From contig JAECYW010000036.1 of assembly GCA_023014335.1 (NCBI GenBank), positions 248,001-312,000 of the forward strand: a stretch of DNA of 64,000 bases. Reading direction: 5' to 3'. The translations under genes were made by a program, and so were the position numbers. Under the pieces are notes generated by a model. It was given only the letters and a program-made list of their open reading frames with translations. It was not told the DNA's origin and searched no databases. Origin of the DNA: Galerina marginata. Taxonomy: Eukaryota > Basidiomycota > Agaricomycetes > Agaricales > Galerinaceae. Shown one piece after another: positions 36,319-45,667 of the stretch (positions are counted from its first letter, which is position 1; each line of letters opens with the position of its first letter).

Positions 36319-36359
36319 CTCGACGACACTTCGTCAGTCACTGACGAAGTGTCGTCGAG
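36319..36359. repeat. Perfect 41-bp palindrome
   Basis: Arms CTCGACGACACTTCGTCAGT and its exact reverse complement flank a single C. The equivalent place in copy B (about 48198-48230) has only the left arm followed by GTTGAGGAGGG, so the second arm was gained in A or lost in B. Confidence 0.9.
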
Positions 36360-36910
36360 GAGGGAAAAGGGGCAGGCATCCAGCCCCGCCCGCCCCTTCG
36401 ATCATTGACGAGAAGCCCCTCCTCGTCATTGAACATGTTCAGCCTGGAATATCCCCCTTCCTTCCCTTTCCTCCCTTCCCTGCTCGTCTTGCTGCCTTGA
36501 ACGTGTTCGTTGGGGTAAACGTCGAAGCCTAGCCCTCATCTCTAGAGGGAGGGTCAGGCGCGAGAGGCAGAGGCAGAAGGGATGGGAAACCGCCGGCCCA
36601 CATCGTCGAGATGGAGGGGCACACGGCGGGTGACGACGTAGAAAGAGGGAAAAGGGAGGGATAAAGAGGAGGAAGGAAAGGAAGGGAAGGGAAGGAAGGC
36701 CTAGGGAGGGAAAGAAAGGGAAGAAAGGGAAGTGACGTTGACAGCTTCAGGGCAGGCACGTGAGATTTCCCAAAAGGGTGAAAACAGCAGGCTGGTGCGA
36801 ATAGTGTACGTGAATGCGGATCGTGAGGGCCGTACTGCGACGTTCAGTGCGTAATCCAGCGGCTCGAACATGAAAAGCGGAGGGCGTGCCCAAAACCGAC
36901 GGCTAGGGCG

Positions 36911-36976
36911 ACATTTCATTTGGCACCTTGGTGAGGCATTTTCGAAAATGCCTCCTCAAAGTCCCAAATGAAATGT
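36911..36976. repeat. Nested terminal hairpin of copy A
   Basis: Outer arms ACATTTCATTTGG (36911-36923) and CCAAATGAAATGT (36964-36976) pair over 13 bp. Inside lies a second perfect 22-bp palindrome, GAGGCATTTTC / GAAAATGCCTC (36933-36954). Copy B has the same architecture with one compensatory pair change. Confidence 0.9.
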
Positions 36977-37016
36977 TCCCACGCACTTTTATTTACATCA
37001 TCTGTGTCTCAGACCT

Positions 37017-39214
37017 TGTACTATTTTGAGGGCATCCCCGGAAATTTCGCCAGTTTAGGAAGCCGGACAAATTCATCGAGCTGCCGCACTGCCGATATTG
37101 CCGCACTGCCGATATTCCCAGATCCGAGATTTTTTGGCTTCTTATGGGGTTACTTAATTAATCTTATCTCATCCAACGTCCGGCACCACAAATAGTTATT
37201 CGAGAATCTACATACGTTCTACGAAACTTTTGTGACACCAGCCGCGCTGGAAGATGAACATTAGCTTGAATGGCCCAGTCCCATGATGATATCAGAAGAC
37301 TTACGGGAGGGTCGCCGTCTTATCTTTTCCCTCCAGCTTCAATAAGAGAATCTGCGTCCCCTATAAATCCGCCGTCAATTAATTTAGGAGACAAACTAAA
37401 AATAGAAATCCTTACATCCGGAAGGCGGCTTGAGGACTGAACTACCGCATACTCGACGTCTCCATTAGACGTCCAGAAAAAAACACGAGTGCCCGCCTAA
37501 AATTAGAGTAAGTATTGGTGAAGAACAAGTGACTGTCCAGTTCTCACCGGGAAGGCGTTCATCGTGTCTGGAGGACTGGCTGATTTACGCCGCCCTTATT
37601 TATAGTAAATCAACCCTTGCTCTGGTCTAGCATTGCGACATGAATTTCGAAGGGTAACGTTAAAGCACAAGAAATCGATAGGTACCCTTCACAAGTTCAA
37701 GCTGTCGGAATACTCAAATTGAATAGCGGGGGGTCTCTTCGTGCATTGAGGCAGCGGCGCCAAGCATGACTATCATTGACAGCTGCGCACTATTACACTT
37801 CTGCTGTCAACGGCGTATTGCTTATCCGACTTGACAATAAAGTCATCCCCAGGAGTTGTGATATTAAAGTACGGTTCTCGACCGCTTACCACAGGAGTGG
37901 AGACAAGCGTTTCAGGTGATTGATTTGTTCGCGTCCGCACAGCTCTACTTTTAGCTACTTGCTTCGAGCATTCAACTAGGAACTATCCAAATGCGAGGCT
38001 TCCCGGCTCGCAACTTAGTTAGTGCTATTGCCCAATATGTATAAAATGGTGGCAATTTTGAAGCTTGAAATTATGCAGAATTTGGAAATTCGGGCAAGGA
38101 AAAATCTGGGTTGAGAAGTCAACAGTCTTTGTTTGTGCTGTGCTATGCGCTCGGACAAAGTGAACCCGGTCCCAGGAGCGGTACAGCCCATACACATACC
38201 GCTTAGTGTGCAATTGGCATACATTTGCGGCCACCAAAGGGAGCGTGCTGGATCAGCAATAGCGCAATAATCCTGCAAACGGCAAGCCGCCGCCGCAAGC
38301 GGACTGTAAGGAACCGTACCCGATAGGGGAAGCCCAAAGGAAACGGCACGAAGATGATGTGAGAAATGAGGAATGCGCGGACAAATGAGGAAGCAGGGAA
38401 ACAAAGTAGGATTTGTCAAGAGTATGGTTGAATACACTGCGTTGATTCTACAAGGATCTTCGTAGAATACGAGGAGCTTATGTATGAAAGAGAAAGAGGA
38501 GGTTGACAGAAGGAGTTTGGTATAAGACTGGAGTGGATGATAAGGATTTGAGAAAGAGAGTGTGCTCGAGACTGAATGAGCGGATAACTAAGGAATGATA
38601 AGGGAAGATAAGATAAGATCGGAAGGAGGACATATCTGTCATGGTCCATGGTCCACCAACATCCCCAAACCTGGGTGTCACGGAAGGCATGACGCGCATA
38701 CTCTAGTCTCTCAATAAATGTTACCCTGACTGTCAAGTTGCCGAGGGGAATCCTAGATCTTTGGCAGTGTGACTGGTCCCATGGCCCAGAAACGGCAATA
38801 GACCAAATCCACCGGCGTCGGGATTTTTGTCAATTGCTGATCCAAATCCGAGAGCAGGTATCGAGTCCAGAGCATGCACTTACCATGAACGAGCCGAGAC
38901 TCGGAGAATCAGCCGTCAAGTTTCAGGTCTATCACATCAACCCAGAATGCTGCAGAGTTAGCGGACGGGCTTAACCCACTGAATCGGATGGTGTGGATGC
39001 TGAATAAAAGTCGAAGGTAAGTTAAGTTGAGCTAGAAAATGGTTGACGAGGAGCGGACCATTGTTATCTGAATATCGCTCTATGATAATCAGAAGTTAAG
39101 CAGAAGAAACGAAATGGGTGGTATGATAGACACTGTTTGTTTTGAATGCCAAGGCCGTTCAGCCCAATTTCTTGATTGGTTGCAGTTCGACTCAAGTTCG
39201 AGCAACATCCACTA
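37017..39214. other. Gene-poor stretch
   Basis: No domain-bearing frame. 38440-38640 is purine-rich (GAGAAAGAG-type). A 140-codon minus-strand frame at 38015-38437 has no recognisable motif or splice context and is not called. Confidence 0.45.
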
Positions 39215-40417
39215 TGCACCCTAGGTCGGGTTATTTTTCCCAGTTAGGCTCCCAGTGTAACTGGGGAAAGAAACCAGTGGGACGGGTCAGTATAACTAGG
39301 CAAACTGATCTTCCCCTCGTCCGACGGGTCGTTCAACACAAACCCAATCACCGATAATGGTCTATTTACGAAGATCCTCGTGTGCTTGGCCACCCGTTTT
39401 GATACAACTGTGGGCGCTGTCCGTCGGCATGTGTCTCGGTCCAACATTGAAAGATGGGGTAAAGTCAGGAGGACCGAGATGCAACATATGTTCGGGTTTG
39501 TGATGCTCTAATTTTTCCTGCTCACTCAATTCTAATTTCATTAAAGTACGAGCTATTGGTCGATAGGCATGCGGGCTCCCGGCGCACGGCACCTGATTTT
39601 GTTCTGGAAACGTTCTATGGCCAGCTTCAACACATTTTTGTTGTCCAGATCGCAGCAGCCCAAATCTCGGGCTGCAAATCCCACAACCTTTATCCTCAGC
39701 GCAATTCTCACCTGCAATATTGAGTCGCAAAATGACCTCGATATGCACTACTACAAAGTCCACGGTCGAGTCGAGGTCGTCGATATCGCAACAATTCAAT
39801 GTCTGGTAGGACGGGTTAAGGACCGACAATGGTGGGTGGTCATAGATAGAAGTGGCGGACTCGCAAGGGCAGATTTCGAGCTCGACTAGTGGTAAACCAA
39901 AATCATGTTATTTCATAATGAGTTTTGCACCTACAATCGCGATTTTTGGCTCATTCGAAAGCTATTGATAAGGAAATTGCAGCTATCGATGTTTTGGAGC
40001 TTAGGTAAACACCCCCCATAGAAAATTTCAATGATCTTTACGAATGGTCACTGAGTTGACAAGCATATTGTCAGTCTATATTTGGACTTCCCTAATAAGG
40101 CTTCGGTGACAGAGCGGTTTGATAGCGCCCTTTTTGCCTTGCTCGCGAGTTTGTGCTTGGTGCGTCAATTTATTTGTACCCGTCAAACGAGTTCTTTCAA
40201 TACTGGGAACGACAACAGGAAAAATGGTTTATTCTACATGGTAATATCTTAAGATTTCAAGCTGGGTATAAATTCCCAGCTGAACTGGTAACTTCGAAAC
40301 CCGTCAATTTTCTAGTTAAAATTACCCGTTTAGCAACTACCCGTCAACTACCCGTATACCTAGCAAAAGGTTTGGAATACCAGTGAGACTGGGAAAAGCA
40401 ACCCAACCTAGGGTGCA
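39215..40417. mobile_element. 1.2-kb TIR element, non-autonomous remnant
   Basis: The left end TGCACCCTAGGTCGGGTT..TTTTCCCAGT and the reverse complement of the right end TGCACCCTAGGTTGGGTT..TTTTCCCAGT match at 27 of 30 positions. Inside the termini, ACCCGTCAA/GACGGGT motifs recur on the right (four or more times) and on the left, like the subterminal repeats of hAT-type elements. Target duplication is not evident (flanks ATCCACTA and GAAAACAG). The interior holds the open frame at 39569-39889. Class is uncertain. Confidence 0.65.
39569..39889 (+). pseudogene. Transposon-associated ORF remnant
   Basis: A 106-codon frame inside the TIR element. Its second half (HYYKVHGRVEVVDIATIQC, then VGRVKDRQWWVVIDRSG) resembles short sequences I recall from repetitive hypothetical proteins in agarics that accompany DNA transposons. 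There is no catalytic motif. The first half looks out of frame. Probably a fragment of a C-terminal transposon protein region; identification is weak. Confidence 0.4.
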
Positions 40418-40453
40418 GAAAACAGCAGGTGCTGCTCACGATAAGGTGATCAG

Positions 40454-43008
40454 ATGACAGTAGTATTCCCATACATCACCTACCTAAGATTTGAGGTCAT
40501 GGTGGTTGAAGCCACAACCGACGAGGGCACGTATAAAACGAGAAAGGAATTTTTTGAAGACCTTATCATCAATAGGGCCCCGGAGAAAGTGAAAAATAAC
40601 GACAAGCCGATTGAGTCCTCCACACCGCAGGCAGTCGCTGCATACCGCAAAAGGGTACTCAACAATAAACTAGTCCGCCACCGCTTCGTATTCCAGCAAT
40701 GGCCGCGCGACCCCAAAGGGAAGATCATCAAGCCAGAGAGCAGCCAACTTGGGAAGATGGCACCGAACATGGTGCAGATATGGGGTGCCACTCCTCAGCT
40801 TTTATACCGTCCGCCGGATCCCCAGCTTGGAGAGCCTGGCGACGTTCTCGAGTGGCAGCAAGTTGGGGGCGTGGATGAAGAGCCAAGGAGAGACTTTCGC
40901 GCAGGACTTTGTGGAGAGGTCGGAAGCAGAAGAAGAGCCAAAACTTATTTTGCCATGCGACGTCGGAAGACTCATTCGCGACGGAGAGGCGATATATTCA
41001 GACATCGCGAATGAGTCGGAGAGGCGATATATTCGGACAAAAAGTGGGTAAACGACGCTGCAAAAGGTAAAGGGAAAGGAAAGGAAAAGGAAGGCTGGGA
41101 GCTTCCTCAACCAGTAAGTCCGGCTTGAAACAATTACAATTGAAGACGTATTAACCCACTTCCGGTAGTGGCCCCCTGCCTCTCCGTTCGATCCGCTCGC
41201 ATATCCCAGTCCATGGCCGAAAAAGCCATTTATCAGGGATTTCATGTCGCGCATTCCTACCCTGCAACAATACATCCCGCAGTCCTTACTGCCGCCCAAG
41301 CTGATAGTACACGACCCTTGGAGGTTGCTCAACGCAAATATATACCACGATAAAGACGAAATTACGCAGCAGCAAGCAGTCCCATGGGACCAGAAAATAG
41401 ACATTATGCACGTGTATAGGTTAAAGAACTCCAGAACAAACAAGAAACGGAAGGAGTTGGACGACCTTCAAGCACGTGTGGAGGAGGAGAAAAGGAGGGC
41501 AGTTCGGGATGCCTTCCTCGCGGAGCCCCATTCGAAAAACGAATTTCCTAGTGGATATATGGTTGCTAACGGCGATCCTCAACCAGGACCTTGCAAACCA
41601 CTGATCTTCATTGCACTTCCTTTCCAATCAAACCGCGAGCAGCCGCAGGAGGCACACGTCTACATCGCTCCGGTGGGCAAGATTGGAGAAGGGAACCACT
41701 CATTTGTCTATAGAGTCGAATTGATCCAAAGTGGGATATCAAAAGCAGAAAATATGTGTTGAGGAAGACACAAAAACCCGAGGTCGTGACGGAGATGAGG
41801 AATGAGGAGACAAGGGAAGACGAAAAATACACCCTCAAGCCTGGTGAATATTCGGAGGAGCTGATGTATGAAGGTCCCTTCCGCGTTATCGAAAGCCGCG
41901 TAACATACCAGGACCTCGGGAAAGATCCTTATTGCCAGCACCTTCAGAAGACTAATAAGGCAATTCATCCATTAAGTTCGAAGGTATATGTCGCAGCGAA
42001 GCTTTCAATCCAAGGCGATAGTCATCTAGCGAAGGAGGCCGAGAACTACCAGGCGTTCCCTAGGCACTTCTTCGAGCATTGGAATGGGTATAATATCATT
42101 GACCCGCTGCACGATCCAACGCCTGTGGGTCCATTGGTGCCGCAGTTTTACGGCTATTATGCCGTTGATGAGGCAGAGGAAGATAATTTGAGGGAGGAGC
42201 GAGAAGTGGAGCAGAAGAAGAGGGTAGAGGAAAGAAGGAGGAAGAAAGAGGATGGGGCAAGGAAAAGGGCCAAGGAAGAAGAAGCAGATGGAGACGCAAT
42301 GGAAGTAGACGTTGAGGAAAAGAAAGCCGATGGGAGGCGAAAAAGTCCTGGCGCTAAGGGGAAAGAGAGAATGGTTGAGAGGGCAGATAAGATGGAGGTC
42401 GACAAGAAAGAAGAAACAGAAGATGAAGAGGCAGACGATGAGGAAAATGAAGGTACTTCAGAGGACGAGGCAGGAAGGCCCACGGTTGAAGAGAAGGGCA
42501 CGGAAGACGAGGCCGAAGAGGGAGAGGAACAGCGTCACTACCTCAGCCCCATTTTGCTACTTGAAGATTGCGGAAATCCGGTTAGGCCTGGACATCTCTC
42601 CGTTGACGACCAGTATGTTTGCATCTTTATTGACGTTTTTTGCCTTCACTGTTTTCTGTCATGCTTCCTTTCGCTCCGTTTGGCCTTTCGCCCCGATTAC
42701 CATTTAAATTATCTAGAGCCGAATGTGGAGCACTTGTTTACTGCTTCAACAAAGAAGGATGGGTGCATGGATCAATAGCAAGGAGGAACATCCTGAGACA
42801 AGCAGGTCCGCTCAGTGCATGGCCCATCGAGCGCATGGTAAACTCCTCCGCAAGGGGTGGCCTTGGAAGAGACTGGAGCTTCCGGTTGATTGACTTTGGG
42901 AGGAGTTATCATGTTGACAGTGTGGAGTATGGCACTGCAAGAAGGGCGCTTGTAATGGAAGGGTCGACGATTACGAGCTGGATCCACGATTGGAAGGAAT
43001 TGCCTTGA
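40454..43008 (+). pseudogene. Kinase-like protein of the agaric HGS type, several frameshifts
   Basis: Read across the changing frames, this is a protein kinase-like gene. The N-terminal segment is MVVEATTDEGTYKTRKEFF; a middle segment follows an intron at about 41116-41168 (WPPASPFDPLAYPSPWPKKP); the glycine loop is VGKIGEGNHSFVYRVE, the beta-3 lysine is in VYVAAKLSI, and the helix-C Glu in KEAENYQAF. A long E/K-rich insert covers about 42170-42530. The hinge is LLLEDCGNP; after an intron (about 42612-42710) come WVHGSIARRNIL, where the catalytic Asp of HxD is Ser, and FRLIDFGRS with the DFG motif. HGS is usual in this agaric family, so the Ser alone need not mean decay. The frame breaks near 40857, again through a 35-bp tandem duplication (40983-41038), and near 41740 before YVLRKTQKP. 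These three lesions make it a probable pseudogene. Confidence 0.7.
40983..41038 (+). repeat. 35-bp tandem duplication inside the kinase-like gene
   Basis: GGAGAGGCGATATATTC starts at 40983 and again at 41018, 35 bp apart, and the similarity extends to GAC. Removing one unit restores an uninterrupted frame from GRLIRDGEAIYSD into KKWVNDAAKGKG. The length is not a multiple of three, so the duplication is a frameshift. Confidence 0.85.
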
Positions 43009-43525
43009 GTATAATGGGTAGATGACTAGTCGAATAACGAGCATAAGTGTAATGGCGACTCAGATCATTTGCAACTGTACAACACGAACGTTTGAACATG
43101 TACGAGGGTTTAGCAGACTTGGAAATATGTATCGCACTGTGAAACCATGATGCAGAAAGTATGAGCTGTTGCAACCAGGTACCAGAATTGCCGGCCTGAT
43201 AATCTCGAGTAAAGGTTACACCAATCTGACAGCACGTATATTAAGGAGGGGAAGCGGCATAAGGTACTTATAAGGGTAGCTGTAATCTTACTGCAAGTTA
43301 TACTACTGACTGCACCTTCCAACGGTTTCGTGGACCTTGTAAAACCTTACCACTCCCTCCACAATTTACTGATGTATTTTCTTCCAACGACGAAGGTCGG
43401 CCCGGGATTGAGGCGCGCGTGCACGTGACCATTCGAACGTGTAGTCGCAGCAAGTGGCTCGCTTCGCGACATTCGTCTTCTTACTCCTACGACATCCACG
43501 ATTCGTGGGCATATATCCCGTCGTT
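43009..43525. other. Intergenic region upstream of BOS1
   Basis: Contains the 3' flank of the kinase-like gene and the presumed promoter of the SNARE gene. No motif stands out. Confidence 0.4.
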
Positions 43526-44888
43526 ATGAACTCCTTGTATACCTCTGGCGTGCGGCAAATGAATTCACTACAGGCAGACATGGAACGTCTGCGCAACGGC
43601 GACAACTCGCCGGCACTTCTAGGTGAATATGATTGGGTACTTTTGGACCTCGATCCAATGCAACTCTGACCGTTTGGACCCATACTTGATAGGTCAAGTA
43701 TCTGCTTCCTTGTTTGCTATGCATCGGACGATAGACGACTATGACTCTATGACGAAACGCGAAATTATCAAAGCAAAGCAGGAGAAAGCTCAGATGTATG
43801 TTGGTCTTCTTGTGTCGATCTATGAAAGAAGTCTAAGCAGTGCACGGTCTTTCAGGCGAGTGCAGAAATTTCGCGCAGACTAGACCGAGTTGCGAAGTCA
43901 ATTCGACCGACTGAAGGGCGAGACTGCCGCTGCAGTACGTTGATGTGGCCTGTCATTCGCCTTGTAATCTCTCACTAACGTCTGCAATTGATACCTAGCA
44001 GGAAGCCAACCGCGCCGAGCTCATAACTGCCTCCTCCTCAGGCTCTACCCTATCACCATCCGTTGACACAAGACGGCGGTTCCAAAACACTGCCCCAGGC
44101 CCTTCAACAATACATCCCGGACTACGACCTCAAGGCGAGATAGTTTCGGAGTCGCCTTTCCGTGGTCCAACACCACAGCCAGGCCTGGGTGGAAGGGAGT
44201 TTCGTGCACTGGACGAGCACAGTTTCATCCAAAATACGGATACCCGGCTTGATGAATTCCTGGCGCAAGGAAGGGAAGTTTTGGATAACCTACGCGACCA
44301 ACGGAATATCTTGAAGGGAACTCAACGGCGGATTCTGGATGATGCAAATACGCTAGGTCTAAGTAGGGATGTAATTGGCTGGATTGAGAAGCGGAGGTAT
44401 GTGTTGAAGAGTCTCTTTCTGAATCGCGCTCATGAATACAACCCAGTACCCAACACTGACTGCACAACACAATATTCGGGGTCCGAATATCCGACAAAAA
44501 TGGTAAGATTTACCAGTGTATTCTTTCTATTTTCTTTGTTCGAATCTCTAAAGAGTATTGTAGCCCCGTATTTAGGACGAAAATACTGTAGATAAATTCT
44601 CCGAAATATATCCATATTCTTTGTCTGACTATCATATTTTTACCATATCTTGGTATCGTATTTGGGTGGCTCAATGTCAACATAATACGCTCAGAATATG
44701 GTACCCTATTGTTACCATATTCCAGTGGCAAATATGGTAATAATAGACCAGCAAATCTTACCATATTCTGACCATATTCTGACCTCGAATATGATGCGGT
44801 GCACCCAGTGCAAGACATGTACATCTTCTTAGGCGGCGCTGTGTTCACGTTCTTCTGTTTCTATTTGATATGGAGTTACCTTGGATAA
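43526..44888 (+). pseudogene. BOS1: Golgi/ER v-SNARE Bos1 (membrin/GOSR2), broken by nonsense codon and MITE
   Basis: Exons 43526-43622, 43693-43795, 43856-43934, 43999-44396 and 44447-44888 have matching phases. The product is a clear membrin: MNSLYTSGVRQMNSLQ, LRNGDNSPALLG, RTIDDYDSMTKREIIKAKQ, MRVQKFRAD, then the SNARE motif (LDEFLAQGREVLDNLRDQ, ILKGTQRRILDDANTLG, DVIGWIEKR) and the tail anchor (MYIFLGGAVFTFFCFYLIW, SYLG). Bos1 works with Sed5, Bet1 and Sec22 in ER-Golgi vesicle fusion and is essential in yeast. Two lesions are visible. TAG at 43881-43883 stands where the family has a Tyr (RAD-Y-TELRSQF). A 357-bp MITE (44454-44810) sits inside the last exon between Gln and Asp of STQDMYIF. 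Either would remove the membrane anchor. An intact copy should exist elsewhere. Confidence 0.85.
44454..44810. mobile_element. CACTG-ended MITE inserted in the last BOS1 exon
   Basis: The left end CACTGACTGCACAACACAATATTCG and the reverse complement of the right end CACTGGGTGCACCGCATCATATTCG are terminal inverted repeats, with GGTAAGATTT following on both sides. The 3-bp target duplication CAA is perfect (44451-44453 and 44811-44813). Interior repeats of CAGAATATGGTA type are subterminal. Ends and duplication fit the CACTA superfamily. The sequence is unrelated to the element at 22121, so it is a second family. Deleting the element plus one CAA restores the BOS1 reading frame through the anchor exactly. 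Confidence 0.9.
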
Positions 44889-45667
44889 GACGTTGCGCTA
44901 CTGGTTGTAGGTTTCTTTTGACTGGTTTTTATCCTTTGATAGTCTTCTACTAATGCTTACTGGTCCTATACACTCACGCGAGACTAAGGAATTGATAAGG
45001 GGGATATGACACTGACACTCTCGTTTGTGAGTTTGACGTTCTTCTTCTTGCAGTACCCTTCCGACGCAGTTTCAGGCATATTGTGAAATGAGAGCCGTAT
45101 AGTGCAGCGAGTTTCGATTATCTACTCACCAGTCGTTAGAGAAACCCTTTTTTAAATTGACACTATTCGTGGAAGACACGCCCCTTGGATCAGTCAACCG
45201 ATGCTGATTCGCCCTTGGTAGAAACTTTTACGTCATGAAGCGTCGCATTACGGGGCATTTTCGCCTTTCCAAAGGGATTCAATCATAGTGGATCTCTGCG
45301 GATTTATGACCACCATACGGAACTTGGCAAACTGCGAACAAGGACGTTTGTAGTGGCCCAACCTTAGCAGCCCTTCTGGTCTTCTCTGACTGCCCTCTGG
45401 ATCTCTTGAATATACCAATGGCGTTCGCAAATTGATTTTTGACGCATATCCTGAGACGTTCGTTCCTGATCTTTATCCTCAATCATGCACACAAACAAGT
45501 GCTGTATACATTGTACTGCGACAATGTTATTACCAACGTTATTAGAGCTGTCGGTCTTTATTGCGAGCGCAGCGAGCAATCTTTGACTAAGGGTGAAAGG
45601 CCCAGACAAACAAACACAAACTTTAAGCGCGCAAATTCTATCCAATTTCATTGCGGAATCCACTCCT
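44889..45667. other. Intergenic region between converging BOS1 and the exon-array gene
   Basis: No domain-bearing frame. It presumably holds both 3' UTRs. Confidence 0.45.

Larger units (their letters stand above)
35334..37016 (+). repeat. Multi-hairpin repeat element, copy A
   Basis: A 1.68-kb segment with a direct-orientation relative at 47034-48900. Both start GAACACRCTATTTGAGRAACTGAAAA and end TTTATTTACATC..TCTGTGTCTCRGACCT. The middle carries four tandem modules of about 150-180 bp. Each module has a hairpin with GTACGCGTC/GACGCGTAC-type arms (35811-35834, 35968-35991, 36159-36182, and the long palindrome at 36319-36359) followed by a GC-rich block (GGCGGGCAT..CCAGCCCCGCC). The right end carries a nested hairpin (36911-36976). 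There is no TIR, no obvious target duplication and no convincing protein; Ala/Thr/Pro/Arg-rich frames through it are by-products of the repeat. Function and class are unknown. Confidence 0.8.

Noticed and set aside
35966..36532. 188-codon frame (Ala/Pro/Thr/Arg-rich) through repeat copy A and the similar one in copy B
   Set aside because: Indels between the copies do not preserve the frame, and the sequence constraint seen is on stems rather than codons.
36901..37016. Helitron 3' end (hairpin near terminus)
   Set aside because: No CTRR after the hairpin, no TC start at the left end and no Rep/helicase; the nested stem is larger than a Helitron hairpin.
38015..38437. 140-codon minus-strand frame
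   Set aside because: No domain, no coding-like composition and no splice context; length is within what chance allows in this base composition.
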